A stretch of 64,000 bases of DNA from Sphingobium cloacae (GTDB taxonomy: Bacteria; Pseudomonadota; Alphaproteobacteria; Sphingomonadales; Sphingomonadaceae): the NCBI RefSeq assembly GCF_002355855.1, contig NZ_AP017655.1, positions 1,364,001 through 1,428,000 of the forward strand. Reading direction: 5' to 3'. Position 1 is the first letter of the stretch, and each line of letters begins with the position of its first letter. A program made the translations under genes and the position numbers. The notes under the pieces were generated by a model. The model was not told the DNA's origin. It did not search any database and saw nothing but the letters and a program-made list of their open reading frames with translations. Shown piece after piece: positions 29,533 to 38,568 of the stretch.

Positions 29533-29620
29533 GCCATCTTCAACAAACCAACATCATATCCGAAAAAGGGGGTCCCTCTTCGACGCCGATCGGGGGTCCC
29601 TTTTGAACGCCGTTTGACAC

Positions 29621-29752
29621 GAAGTGACGAGCGCGCCGATCGTACCGCCGCCGACATTCCGCGCCGATCACCCGTTCATCATCCTGATCCGCGATCACAG
29701 GACTGGCGTCATCCTGTTCCTCGGCCGGGTGGAGAATCCCGAACTGCGATGA
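29621..29752 (+). pseudogene. Serpin, C-terminal fragment
   Basis: A 43-codon frame ending at TGA 29752 carries the serpin signature: a proline-rich PIVPPP stretch, [13 protein letters not shown] and then [12 protein letters not shown]. This is the conserved last strand of serine-protease inhibitors of the serpin family. The rest, ~370 residues including the reactive-centre loop, is missing; the fragment starts at the IS boundary. Bacterial serpins are uncommon in alphaproteobacteria, so the lost gene was probably acquired. Confidence 0.85.
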
Positions 29753-29824
29753 ACAGGCGCATCTGGCGCCCCGATTAGCCGCCTGACTGCTTCTATCCGC
29801 TATCCTGAAGCAGCGCCCTCGCGG

Positions 29825-29971
29825 TCAAGCCAGACTTGAACGCAGCATCCAGGCCGTCTCCTCGTGCACGCCGATGCGTGCGACGAGCATGTCATGGCTG
29901 AACAGGTCGCCCGCCTCATCGGCCCACTCCGCGAACTCGCTCATGCAGCGCGCGATGGTCTCGTTGTCGCG
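29825..29971 (-). pseudogene. Dps/ferritin-like protein, C-terminal fragment
   Basis: About 49 codons remain. NETIARCMSEFAEWADEAGD, then VHEETAWMLRS, match the last helices of Dps mini-ferritins, including the HE..AWMLR ending. The fragment begins abruptly near 29971 at the junction with a methyltransferase fragment on the other strand. No iron site remains. Confidence 0.75.
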
Positions 29972-30250
29972 AGCATCTTGGAGGCGGCGGGCTTCACCGA
30001 CATCGCCTTTATGTCCTTTGACCATCCGTTGCCCTTCGGCATGGGTGATACGCGCGAGGCCGCGGTCGAGGATGCGCTGGAGATGGCATTCGAGGTCGGC
30101 CCGCTGTCGCGCGTGCTGGCGGATCAGTCGGAGGACATCCGCGCCCGCGCCGCCGATGCGGTGCGCGCCGCCTTTGCCGCCAGCCCGGGCGAACGATCGG
30201 TCACGATAGACGGTGCGGCCTGGATCGTCACCGCTTGCAATCCGGCCTGA
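29972..30250 (+). pseudogene. Class I SAM methyltransferase, C-terminal fragment
   Basis: The segment ILEAAGFTDIAF, PLSRVLADQSEDIRARA and SVTIDGAAWIVTACNP matches the C-terminal ~90 residues of UbiE/COQ5-like class I methyltransferases. The SAM-binding N-terminal part is missing. An open frame starts at 29864, but its first ~35 codons are antisense Dps. Its last 23 bases overlap the convergent PepSY gene. Confidence 0.75.
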
Positions 30251-31583
30251 GCGGAGCGGGCGTCACTATGCCGGCGTTCCCAGCCATGCCGCTCGACGCC
30301 GCAAGCGGCGCGCGGGCCTTGGGCTTGCGCGCCTTGCGCCTGCGCCACCACAGCAGCAGCCCGGTCGCGGACATCCCCGCGACCAGTATTCCGAATGCGG
30401 ACACCGCAACCTGCCAGGGGCGGCCGCCGATCGCCGTCACATGCAGCGCCATCAGCCAGCTCGTTACCGTGTTCGCCGCGCGCTGCCCGGTCGGCAGTTG
30501 CAGCCCCAGGAAGCGCCCGTCGCGGGCATCGATGGCAATCGTCGCAGCTGTCGCAGGGGAATCCGTCTCCGTCGGAGTGCCCTGACGGTCCAGCAGATCG
30601 CGGGAAGTATGCATCAGGAAGAAATAGATGCCGAGGTCGCGCCGATATTCGATAGCAGCGGGTTTCCCCAGGGTGAAACCTTCCTTCTCCGCTTCTTGTG
30701 CAAAGTAGCGCTGGCCCAGTGCCGCCGCCTCGAACCAATCGACAGGCGGATTGATGAGCGGTTGCTTCAACGGCGGACGGGGCGGCTGTTCCTGGAAATG
30801 CGCATAGTCGGCAAAAATATGGACGACGCCTGCGTAGATTCCGCCCAGATTGAGGGCGAAACCCGTCACCGCGAAGATGAGCAGCAGCGGCCAGAGCCAT
30901 AGGCCGGACGCGCGATGCAGGTCAAGCAGCCGCCGCGCCGGGGGGGCCCCGCGACTGATCTTCCAGGATGTCGACCAGCGCTGCATGAAGGAACGCTGCT
31001 TCGCGCCGGTTTTGCTTGGCTTCAGCTTCAGGGGCAGCGTCAGATAGAGGCCGATGATGCTCTCTATCGCCCAGAACAGGGCAAGAAACCCCATCAGCAG
31101 AATACCGATCCCCAGCGGGAACAGCAGCGCATAGTGAAGATAATAGATAAAGGAAAAGAAGCCCGATCCCTTGAGGGAAGGCTGGCCGATCATGCGCTGG
31201 CCCAGCCGCTCGCCCGTGTAGGGATCGGCGAACACCTCGTCATAACCGATCGCATGGGGCTGGCCCGATACGGGATCGATCGCGGGCATCACCCGCGAGA
31301 ACAGCGACTGGTCGGGTTGCTGGGGTAATTGCAGGGAAAAAAGATGGGAATGGGGGTCTTGCGCTTCCAGCCGCGCGCGGATCACGAGCGCGTCGTGCAG
31401 CGTCCAGCCCTGCGGCTGAGGCGTAACGACACGCATCGGAGCGTTGAAGGCCCGTTCCAGGTCGTCATACCAGGCGATGATGCTGCCGGTGCCGGCGATG
31501 AGGATCATGAAGAGGGCCAGCGCGATTCCCAGATAGCGGTGCACCTTCACATGAAATTCGTGAAACCGCGTCGGCTTGCTCAA
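30228..31583 (-). CDS. PepSY-associated membrane protein (PiuB-like)
   Basis: 451 residues with an N-terminal helix (LGIALALFMILIAGTGSIIAW), a periplasmic PepSY-type region, further helices near 150-195, 255-275 and 400-425, and conserved HRASGLWLWPLLL and HYALLFPLGIGILLMG. The family is often tied to siderophore-iron reduction or uptake. A TTG start at 31583 with GGAGA six bases upstream was preferred; an in-frame ATG at 31685 would add 34 unconserved residues. The C-terminal tail is Lys/Arg/Ala-rich. Confidence 0.85.
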   Translation of the reverse strand: MSKPTRFHEFHVKVHRYLGIALALFMILIAGTGSIIAWYDDLERAFNAPMRVVTPQPQGWTLHDALVIRARLEAQDPHSHLFSLQLPQQPDQSLFSRVMPAIDPVSGQPHAIGYDEVFADPYTGERLGQRMIGQPSLKGSGFFSFIYYLHYALLFPLGIGILLMGFLALFWAIESIIGLYLTLPLKLKPSKTGAKQRSFMQRWSTSWKISRGAPPARRLLDLHRASGLWLWPLLLIFAVTGFALNLGGIYAGVVHIFADYAHFQEQPPRPPLKQPLINPPVDWFEAAALGQRYFAQEAEKEGFTLGKPAAIEYRRDLGIYFFLMHTSRDLLDRQGTPTETDSPATAATIAIDARDGRFLGLQLPTGQRAANTVTSWLMALHVTAIGGRPWQVAVSAFGILVAGMSATGLLLWWRRRKARKPKARAPLAASSGMAGNAGIVTPAPLRPDCKR

Positions 31584-31943
31584 CGTCCATCTCCACGACG
31601 CACCGCCCGATCCGCGTGGATCTAGGCCGCGCCTCTCCGCCTGGCTGCGGGGCTTGATGCGGCAAGGCTCGCCCCATTGATCCATCTGTCATTGACCAAG
31701 CGAGGGCCGAACAGAATTGCTCCGCCGCCAGGATATTGTGCAATTTCGGCCAGTGCAGGCCATGCCCCGACAGCCGAAAAGAGCCGCTATCCCGGCTTCC
31801 CGCGCATCAGATCAAACCGCTCGCTCTCGAATTTCGCGAGCAACAAAGTGCGAGCCATCGGCCGTTGCGGGTTCGGATTGGCGCTCCGCCGCATCAACCC
31901 TGGGGGTGCAAGACGGAAATCGCTATGCCATTTGCGCGATCAC
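31584..31943. other. Intergenic stretch, no gene seen
   Basis: 360 bp upstream of the PepSY gene. No frame with family features. It must hold the PepSY promoter; I could not pick a clear Fur box. Confidence 0.5.
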
Positions 31944-32150
31944 TCAGCCCAATGAGCGCTCCTGAAGAGCGGCCTTGTCAGCCATTTGTTGCTGGCGATC
32001 CGTCTCGCTCTTCAAAACCCGGTCGGCCATCGCCTGCCAGGCCGCTTTCGCCCGCAGGCAGCGCTCGCGCACATTGACCAGATCGGCCGCTTCCGCCTCG
32101 AGGCCGCATTGGGCGGCACGTGCCAGATAGAAACTGCTGGTAGCGGACAT
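31944..32150 (-). CDS. Small conserved protein, 68 aa
   Basis: The helical protein has SSFYLARAAQCGLEAEAADL and NVRERCLRAKAAWQAMADR, a pattern I have seen in short sphingomonad proteins of unknown function. There are two cysteines and no signal peptide. It lies 30 bp after another small gene, so the two may form an operon. Confidence 0.65.
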   Translation of the reverse strand: MSATSSFYLARAAQCGLEAEAADLVNVRERCLRAKAAWQAMADRVLKSETDRQQQMADKAALQERSLG

Positions 32151-32180
32151 GGCGATCTCCGATCGGGTGGCAAGTGGGCT

Positions 32181-32327
32181 TCAGCCCAGCATTTCGGCAA
32201 CGATGCGACGTAGGTCCTGGGTGGACAGGATACCCGTCAGCGCGGGTAGTTCCCGGGGCCGGGAAAGCCGCCGAAGCAAAGATTTCGGATTGGAATGGGT
32301 GGTCGTGGTGAATGTCTTGAAATTCAT
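32181..32327 (-). CDS. Small protein, 48 aa
   Basis: It starts MNFKTFTTTT and ends LSTQDLRRIVAEMLG. The second half looks like one amphipathic helix pair. Start 32327 was chosen because the upstream extension is unlike protein. Partner of the 68-residue protein downstream; function unknown. Confidence 0.5.
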   Translation of the reverse strand: MNFKTFTTTTHSNPKSLLRRLSRPRELPALTGILSTQDLRRIVAEMLG

Positions 32328-32611
32328 TATTGTCCTGGCGTGTTCGAAACGCTCGAATGGTTGGGGGGAAGTGAGCCGCACTCATATGGGCGGCCGCATG
32401 CAGTCCGATCGGGAACAGGATGGATTATCCGTTCACCCGCGCCCTTGTGGAGAAGACATCTCCCATGGCGCCGGACATGGTTCCTGAAAGCCGCCCCACA
32501 TCCTTGTCCGCCGTGCGGACATGAATGCGGGGAACAACTCGTCCAGTGAAGCGCTGGCTTCATCCGGATAATCCTGCCCTAGGGAGATCATACCCCCGCG
32601 GGCGCTGGGCC

Positions 32612-32818
32612 TCAGGCCGCTTCGAGGCTGACGGCGGACTGTTTGCCACGACGATCGGTTTCGATCTCGTAGCTCAGCCGCTGGTCCTTGTGCAGCGTCG
32701 CCATACCAGCGCGCTCGACGGCGGAGATATGGACGAAGCTGTCATTGCCGCCATCTTCGGGCGCAATGAAGCCATAGCCTTTGTCGGAATTGAAAAATTT
32801 GACGGTGCCGATGGGCAT
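32612..32818 (-). CDS. Cold-shock domain protein
   Basis: The 68-residue OB-fold RNA chaperone has RNP1 (KGYGFIAPE) and RNP2-like (DSFVHISAV) motifs. Its size matches CspA-family proteins. The ~260-bp region upstream, before the DUF3817 gene, is long enough for the 5' leader typical of csp genes. Confidence 0.92.
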   Translation of the reverse strand: MPIGTVKFFNSDKGYGFIAPEDGGNDSFVHISAVERAGMATLHKDQRLSYEIETDRRGKQSAVSLEAA

Positions 32819-33079
32819 GGATGTTTCCTTTCACGAAAACAGGTTATCCGCCCGCAAAAGCACGGGCGAAGCTGGTAGCGCGAGAAAGGAAGGAGGCCCC
32901 GAAGGGATCAAGTTCCGTCGCTGGCGACGTTAGCCAGCACGATATGGGCCATAAGCGACAAAAAGTCAAATCCGGACCTTTTCCCGCTCTGCCCCGCGCA
33001 TCACCCGGTTTCCAATTTCCCGGAGAAGATGCACCGATGAAGACGGCCATCTGCAAGACCGGAAGCACCCGGCAGGCCC

Positions 33080-33385
33080 CTATCTTGCCGACAAAATCCG
33101 TCGCGGTTCCAGTTGCTTCACCCAGCGGTCGTTGAGAAAGGTACCGAATGGCACCAATGCAGCGGCAAATGTCCTGAGCCAGCCGAAGACGCCGGTTCGC
33201 CGGCCAGGCAACGCCAGCATCATCGTCACAACATAGGCGATGAAGGCAAGGCCGTGCATCCACCCGACCGGCGGCACGAGCAAAGGTTGCCCGGCGAGAT
33301 ATTTGAGCGGCATCGCCACAAGGAACAGCAGAACGGTGGTGATGCCTTCGATCAGCGCAACTATGCGGAACAGGCCCAAGAGCAT
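33080..33385 (-). CDS. DUF3817 membrane protein
   Basis: 101 residues with three membrane helices (residues ~5-25, 40-58 and 65-85). LLGLFRIVALIEG, PVGWMHGLAFIAY and FGTFLNDRW fit DUF3817. AAGGAGG lies nine bases upstream of ATG 33385 and directly abuts ATG 33394, so the former is the likelier start. Function unknown. Confidence 0.75.
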   Translation of the reverse strand: MLLGLFRIVALIEGITTVLLFLVAMPLKYLAGQPLLVPPVGWMHGLAFIAYVVTMMLALPGRRTGVFGWLRTFAAALVPFGTFLNDRWVKQLEPRRILSAR

Positions 33386-33655
33386 TTCCGTCATCCTCCT
33401 TTCAATCTCCGTACGCCGCAACGCCAACCGCGCCACATGCCTATGTTTCCCGAAAACCCGGCTGGCAACCGGCATGTTTTTGGGTCCAGGCCATTACTGC
33501 TGCAACCCCCATCCATCCCGGGCGGGTGGCCTCCGATTTTCGATTTCCAATACTGCCCCTCAGCTTTCACGTCGCGACGAAGACCCCGTGCCGAGCAGCG
33601 GGAAGGATATTCCTCTCCTTATATCGATCTATTGCGCTTCCCGACCCAGATCCGG

Positions 33656-34096
33656 TCAGGTCGCAAAAGCCTCTTTTGCCCACGCAATCAGCCGCGCGCG
33701 ATCCATCGCTCCGGCCTGCCGGGCGATCTCGCGGCCGCCCCTGAACATAATCAGCGTCGGGATGGACCGTATGCCGTAGCGCCCGGCAATGCCCTGCTCC
33801 GCTTCCGTGTCGACCTTCAGAAGCCGGACCTGCGGCTCCAGTTCGGAGGCGGCGGCCTTGAACGCAGGCGCCATCGCCCGGCAGGGGCCGCACCAGCTTG
33901 CCCAGAAATCGACGAGGACCGGAAGGCTTCCGCGGCCCACATGGCGATCGAATGCGGCCTGATCGACATCGACGGGCCGCCCCTGGAACAACGGTGCCCC
34001 GCACCGCCCGCAATGGGGAACCGAGCCGATCTTCGCGGCGGGCACACGATTGATGCTCGCGCAGTCGGGGCAGACTATCAGCAGGGAATCGGACAT
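33656..34096 (-). CDS. trxC: Thioredoxin 2
   Basis: 146 residues: an N-terminal zinc-binding part with CPDC (~8-11) and CGRC (~29-32), then a thioredoxin fold with the active site WASWCGPCR (~residues 66-74). TrxC reduces disulfides and persulfides in the cytoplasm and is oxidative-stress inducible in other bacteria. ATG 34096 (MSDSLLIV) chosen. It is divergent from the peroxiredoxin-arsR pair with a candidate operator between. Confidence 0.93.
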   Translation of the reverse strand: MSDSLLIVCPDCASINRVPAAKIGSVPHCGRCGAPLFQGRPVDVDQAAFDRHVGRGSLPVLVDFWASWCGPCRAMAPAFKAAASELEPQVRLLKVDTEAEQGIAGRYGIRSIPTLIMFRGGREIARQAGAMDRARLIAWAKEAFAT

Positions 34097-34135
34097 GGCA
34101 GCTTCTCTTCCGTGAAACGCGACCCCGCTTAATCG

Positions 34136-34162
34136 TTTACCCGTATGATGTAACCGTGTAAA
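34136..34162. promoter_or_regulatory. Candidate operator between trxC and peroxiredoxin
   Basis: Dyad TTTACCCG...CGTGTAAA (outer arms TTTAC 34136-34140 and GTAAA 34158-34162). Both arms carry the half-site TTACNCG. The same half-site occurs at 38486-38495 and 46502-46508, so a common regulator is likely. Confidence 0.5.
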
Positions 34163-34203
34163 AGAGAAGTTCAACCCTTGTCCCTTTTTCAGGAGTAGGA
34201 AAT

Positions 34204-34869
34204 TTGGATTCGAGCGCGGACGACACCGCCATCTGTTCCCCTGTCCATCTCGGCGATGCCGCGCCCAATTTTCAGGCGCGCACGACGATGGGCGACATGA
34301 GCCTGTCCGACTATCGCGGCCGCTGGGTAGTGCTGTTCTCGCATCCCGCGGATTTCACGCCGGTCTGCACCAGCGAATTCGTCGCGCTGTCGCGCGCCCA
34401 TGATCGCTTCAAAGCCCTCGACTGCGATCTGGTCGCGATCTCGGTCGACAGCCTTTATGCCCATCTGGGCTGGATACGCGCGATCCATGAGCATTTCGGC
34501 GTGGCCGTCACCTTCCCGATCGTCGAAGATCCCTCGATGGTCATCGGCCGCGCCTACGGGATGCTCGCGGACAATGCGCCCGATGCCGCCACGGTGCGCG
34601 CGACCTTCTTCATCGATCCCGAAGGCATCGTGCGTGCCAAGCTCTGCTATCCCGCGACCATCGGGCGATCGGTGGAGGAACTGTTGCGCGTCGTGGCCGC
34701 GCTGCAACGGGTCGACAGCGACAATGTGGTGACGCCCGAAGGCTGGCATCCCGGCGACGACGTGCTTCTTCCGCCCCATCAGGATCAGGTCGGCGCGCTC
34801 GACGCGACGCAGGATGGCTGCTGGTTCCACCGCACGCGCCCCGACAAGCAAAGCGAGGCGGGCAAATGA
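34204..34869 (+). CDS. Peroxiredoxin (1-Cys, Prx6-like)
   Basis: The 221-residue thiol peroxidase has the peroxidatic motif PADFTPVCT near residue 50 and the long C-terminal dimer region of Prx6-type enzymes (PEGWHPGDDVLLPP). It reduces peroxides or persulfides, probably with thioredoxin or another thiol. Other cysteines (KLCYPA, DGCWF) could resolve it. The start is TTG 34204 preceded by AGGAG; no better ATG fits. It overlaps the ArsR gene by four bases. Confidence 0.88.
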   Translation: MDSSADDTAICSPVHLGDAAPNFQARTTMGDMSLSDYRGRWVVLFSHPADFTPVCTSEFVALSRAHDRFKALDCDLVAISVDSLYAHLGWIRAIHEHFGVAVTFPIVEDPSMVIGRAYGMLADNAPDAATVRATFFIDPEGIVRAKLCYPATIGRSVEELLRVVAALQRVDSDNVVTPEGWHPGDDVLLPPHQDQVGALDATQDGCWFHRTRPDKQSEAGK

Positions 34870-35240
34870 CGACCTTCACCGATGCCCAGCTCGATGAGAT
34901 CACCGATATCCTCAAGGCGATAGCCCATGACGTTCGCCTGAAGCTGCTGCGCACCTTGCTTGAGAATGGCGAAAAGTCGGTGGGCGAACTCGAAGCGCTG
35001 ACGGGGGTCGGCCAACCGGGCCTGTCGCAGCAACTCGCGATCTTGCGCAAGGCGGAACTGGTGCAGACGCGCCGCGATGCGAAGCTGGTCTTCTACAGAC
35101 TCGTGCCGGAATCGCTGGAAAATGCAGGCAAGCTGCTCGGCGCCCTGTCGGGCCTTTCCTCGAAGGAAGCGCGTCCGGCACCAAAAAGCACCGACAGGCG
35201 CATCCGGGGATCGGCAGCGACATTCGCAAGGATATTGTGA
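34866..35240 (+). CDS. ArsR-family transcriptional regulator, cysteine-free
   Basis: 124 residues with a winged helix (VGELEALTGVGQPGLSQQLAILRKAELVQTRR, beta-wing KLVFYRLV). The protein has no cysteine at all, so it cannot sense metals or sulfane sulfur through Cys ligands as classical ArsR/BigR do. It is coupled to the peroxiredoxin (ATGA overlap) and probably controls the trxC/peroxiredoxin divergent promoter. The C-terminal ~25 residues are basic and possibly disordered. Confidence 0.85.
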   Translation: MTTFTDAQLDEITDILKAIAHDVRLKLLRTLLENGEKSVGELEALTGVGQPGLSQQLAILRKAELVQTRRDAKLVFYRLVPESLENAGKLLGALSGLSSKEARPAPKSTDRRIRGSAATFARIL

Positions 35241-35290
35241 CCCGTGGCAGCAAGCACCGCGGCCATTTGGTGCCGGAAAACGAAAGCCGG

Positions 35291-36901
35291 TCAGTCCCCG
35301 AGCCCGACCGTCCGGTCTTCGCCGGCGAGCGCCAGCGAAGCCTTGCGATGACTGACGACGACCAGCCCGGTCCCCGTTTCGCGCAGCCAGGCATCGATCC
35401 GACGCACGAGCCGCGCTTCCGTCGCCATGTCCAGCCCTTCGCTCGGCTCATCGAGCAACAGCCATGGTCTGGCCGCAAGGATGGCGCGCGCGATCGACAG
35501 GCGCTTGCGCTGTCCGCCCGACAGGCGCGCGCCGCCGTCGCCGACCCACTGGTCCAGCCCGCCCGGCATCGCGCGGACATCGGCTGCCAAACAGGCGACC
35601 TCCAGCGCGGTCCAAAGCTGCCCGTCGCTGAGGCCCGCGCGCGCGAGACGCAGATTGTCGCGGACCGTTCCCGACAATAGCTGGGCGTCCTGCGGCGACA
35701 GGGCGAATGCCCCGCGCACGATCTCGGGCGGCAACATGTCAAGAGGCTGGCCATCAAGACGGATGCCGCACTGCCTGTCGGCGGAACGGATGCCGGCGAG
35801 CGTTTCGAGAAGGCTGGTCTTGCCGCTGCCGGACCGTCCCGCAATGCCGAGGCGCTCTCCCGCCCCAAGCCGGAGATGCAGTCCGTCTCGATCAAGGACG
35901 ATCGTCCGTGCGACGGGGTGGGATAGCTGCCCTGGCCGGTCTGGGATGGAAGGCCGGCCCGCCACATCCTCCAGGCGTAACCAGGCGGCCGCAACCGACG
36001 CGCCGCGCGATACGCCGCGCACATAGCCTGAAAGCGCTTCGATCGCACCTGCCGCCGCCAGCACGGCGAGGACCGTCATCGGCAGGGCCGCATGAGAGAG
36101 GAACAGCATCGCGCCCATGGCGACGGCCCCGCCCAGGACGAAGCCGGCGTCGATGGTCGCTTCGCCTCGCGCGAACCGCCGCCGTGCGCTGTCCAGTTTG
36201 GCCGTCTCCACCGCAAGGCTCCGCCCGATCGCCGGTGCGAGGCCGTAGGCAAGGATTTCGGGCGAAGCGGAAGCATAGTCCACCATGTTCTTTTTCAGCC
36301 TCGCCAGCGCCGCCGCCATGCCGGTCGCGGGCGTTACGAGCAGCCGGGGAGTCGCCAGATGCGCCCAGAGAACAAGTCCGGCGAGCAGCAGCAGCAACGC
36401 GAGGCTCGCAAGCGGATTGACGAGCCACGCAAGGCCGAGGCCGATGGCGGCGCCGGCGAGCGCGGCTGGCCATGCGGGCTTGCGAACCAGATTGTCTTCG
36501 AGCGCGCCGATGTCCTGCACGAGCCGGGTCACGGCGTCGCCCGCTGATAGCTCGCGCACGTCGCGCGCGGCCAGGATACGGTCGAACAGGCGCGCCCGGA
36601 CCATGGCCAGCGCCATCAGGGCCGCACGGTGCCCATAAAGCCGTTCGCCATAGCGCGCGCCCGTCCGCACGATAGCCAGCACCCGGATCATCGCGCTCGG
36701 CACGAGATAGTTGAAGCCCTGCACCGCCAGCGCGCCGCCCAGCCCCGCAAGCGCGGTGGCGGTGATGAACCATCCCGACAGGCCCAGCAACAGGACCGCC
36801 GCGACCGTCGCCGCCGCGGCAAGCAGGCCCGCGATGCGAAAGGCGCGCCGTTCCGGGCCGATGGCGTCGGCCAATAATCGCTCCATGTCCGCGCGGCTCA
36901 T
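35291..36901 (-). CDS. cydC: Thiol reductant ABC exporter subunit CydC
   Basis: A 536-residue half-transporter: six-helix ABC exporter fold (to ~310), then an ATPase with Walker A (GRSGSGKTS near 355), signature LSGGQRKRLS near 465 and Walker B (WLLLDEPSEG). With CydD it exports glutathione/cysteine to the periplasm and is needed to assemble cytochrome bd. The start overlaps the cydD stop by four bases. Confidence 0.93.
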   Translation of the reverse strand: MSRADMERLLADAIGPERRAFRIAGLLAAAATVAAVLLLGLSGWFITATALAGLGGALAVQGFNYLVPSAMIRVLAIVRTGARYGERLYGHRAALMALAMVRARLFDRILAARDVRELSAGDAVTRLVQDIGALEDNLVRKPAWPAALAGAAIGLGLAWLVNPLASLALLLLLAGLVLWAHLATPRLLVTPATGMAAALARLKKNMVDYASASPEILAYGLAPAIGRSLAVETAKLDSARRRFARGEATIDAGFVLGGAVAMGAMLFLSHAALPMTVLAVLAAAGAIEALSGYVRGVSRGASVAAAWLRLEDVAGRPSIPDRPGQLSHPVARTIVLDRDGLHLRLGAGERLGIAGRSGSGKTSLLETLAGIRSADRQCGIRLDGQPLDMLPPEIVRGAFALSPQDAQLLSGTVRDNLRLARAGLSDGQLWTALEVACLAADVRAMPGGLDQWVGDGGARLSGGQRKRLSIARAILAARPWLLLDEPSEGLDMATEARLVRRIDAWLRETGTGLVVVSHRKASLALAGEDRTVGLGD

Positions 36902-38478
36902 GCCAGCACCATTTCGCGGTCGGCGATCGCGGCCAGTTCGGCGCTGTGCGTCGCCATGATGACCGTGCGGCCTTTGGCGGCCGACGCCAATATGCTGGCG
37001 ATGCCGGCCGCCGATCCCGCATCGAGATCGGCCGTGGGTTCGTCGAGCAGCCAGAGCGGCGCGTCCTTCAGCAGCACGCGCGCTATTCCCACCCTGCGTC
37101 GCTCGCCCCCCGAAAGCCCCGACCCTTGATGGTCGAGCGGCAAGGCCAGTCCTTGTCCCCGAGCCTCGATCATCGGTCCCAGGCCGGCGCGCAGGGCTGC
37201 GGCTTCGACCGCCGCGTCATCGGCATCGGGGCGCGCGAGACGGATATTGTCGGCCAGCGTGCCCGGCACGAACGCGACCGATTGGCCCGCCCAGCCGATA
37301 TGGCCGGGGAGCGCCACGTCAGCCACGTCCCGGCCATCGACCAGAATGCGACCCTTGCCGATGGGAGCCAGCCCCAGCACCGCATGGAGCAGGCTCGACT
37401 TGCCGATGCCGGTGCTCCCGCGCAGGGCGAGGCTGGTGCCTGCGGCCACGTCCAATGTGAAGGGTCCGATGGCCGTCTCGCCATAATCGATGACCACGCC
37501 GTCGAAGCGCAGCGCGGGCGGTCCTGCGATCGGGCTTCGGGATACGGACGGCGAAGGGCGCGCAAGCGCTGCAAGACGTTCCACCGCCGCCTCCCCGACC
37601 TGCTTGTCATGATAGGCGGCGGCGAGACGGCGCATGGGGAGGTAGAATTCGGGCGCGAGGACGAGGACGAACAGGGCCTCGCCCAAACCCAGCCTTTCGG
37701 GCGCAGGAAAGGGCAGGATGCCGAGCAGGTTGAATCCGCAATAGAGCGCGACCAGCGCCACCGACAGCGCCGCGAAGAATTCGATGATCGCACTCGATAC
37801 GAACGCGATCTTCAGCACGTCGATCGTGCGCGAAGCGACGTCTCGCGTCGCGTCGGCCAGATGACGGCCTATGCGGTCTTGCGCGCCGAAGCTCACGATC
37901 ACGGGAAGCGCGCGCACGCGATCGACGAACAGACCCGACAGCCGGCTGAGCGCGTCGAGCTGGCGCGCGGCGGCGCGGGCAGCGGCCGTTCCGGCCAGCG
38001 CCATGCCCAGGGCGAAAGGGACCAGCGTCGCGAGCATGATCGCGCCCGCCATCCCACTTCCGAAGCTGGCCGCAATCGCGATGATCAGAGGAGACAGGAT
38101 CGCGGCGCGGCTTAGCGGCAAATAACGGGCATGGAAGCCGCCCAGATCCTCGATCCGATCGACGGCATCGGCTACCGCCTCGCCCAGCATCCTGCGATCT
38201 CCCGGCGCAGCGACCAGGACATGCGGGAACACCTGCTGGCGCCAGCCCCCTTTCGCGCGCACGGCTGCGGCCTCGCCTGCATCGGTCGCGCCGATCTGAA
38301 TTCCCGCGCGAAGCAAGGCTGCGCCTATCAATCCGCCGACGGCGAGCAGAAGATCGCGATCATCGCCCTGCCCGGCCGACGCCACCGCACCGGCGAGCGC
38401 CGTCGCCATGAGGATCGCCGCGCCGCTATCGCCGATCCAGAAAAGGGCCGGGGCATGCCTGTCTATTGGCTTGATCAT
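36898..38478 (-). CDS. cydD: Thiol reductant ABC exporter subunit CydD
   Basis: A 526-residue partner of CydC. Walker A is GSTGIGKSS (~350), the signature LSGGERRRVG (~460) and Walker B LWLLDEPTADLD. First gene of cydDC, divergent from cydABX across a 90-bp region containing TTACGCGTAA. Confidence 0.92.
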   Translation of the reverse strand: MIKPIDRHAPALFWIGDSGAAILMATALAGAVASAGQGDDRDLLLAVGGLIGAALLRAGIQIGATDAGEAAAVRAKGGWRQQVFPHVLVAAPGDRRMLGEAVADAVDRIEDLGGFHARYLPLSRAAILSPLIIAIAASFGSGMAGAIMLATLVPFALGMALAGTAAARAAARQLDALSRLSGLFVDRVRALPVIVSFGAQDRIGRHLADATRDVASRTIDVLKIAFVSSAIIEFFAALSVALVALYCGFNLLGILPFPAPERLGLGEALFVLVLAPEFYLPMRRLAAAYHDKQVGEAAVERLAALARPSPSVSRSPIAGPPALRFDGVVIDYGETAIGPFTLDVAAGTSLALRGSTGIGKSSLLHAVLGLAPIGKGRILVDGRDVADVALPGHIGWAGQSVAFVPGTLADNIRLARPDADDAAVEAAALRAGLGPMIEARGQGLALPLDHQGSGLSGGERRRVGIARVLLKDAPLWLLDEPTADLDAGSAAGIASILASAAKGRTVIMATHSAELAAIADREMVLA

Positions 38479-38485
38479 ATACTCA

Positions 38486-38495
38486 GTTACGCGTA
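38486..38495. promoter_or_regulatory. Perfect palindrome between cydD and cydA
   Basis: TTACGCGTAA is a 10-bp perfect palindrome just upstream of cydDC. It contains the half-site TTACNCG on both strands, as in the trxC/peroxiredoxin and rhodanese/sqr intergenic regions. Confidence 0.5.
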
Positions 38496-38568
38496 ATGGC
38501 TAAACATCATCTTTTCAACCGACTCATGGGCTGGAACAGGCCGGGCCGGAATGCAAGGAGTCCAAGCC

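Larger units (their letters stand above)
27099..29619. mobile_element. Second IS21-family insertion sequence, no target duplication
   Basis: About 2.5 kb with istA and istB on the plus strand. Terminal sequences share GATCGGCGT and GGGACCCCC-type blocks in inverted orientation, with outermost TGAGG at 27099 and TGACA ending at 29619. The flanks (ligD on the left, a serpin 3' end on the right) do not match and no direct repeat is seen, which indicates an IS-associated deletion or recombination between two copies. The left end is approximate by a few bases. Confidence 0.85.
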
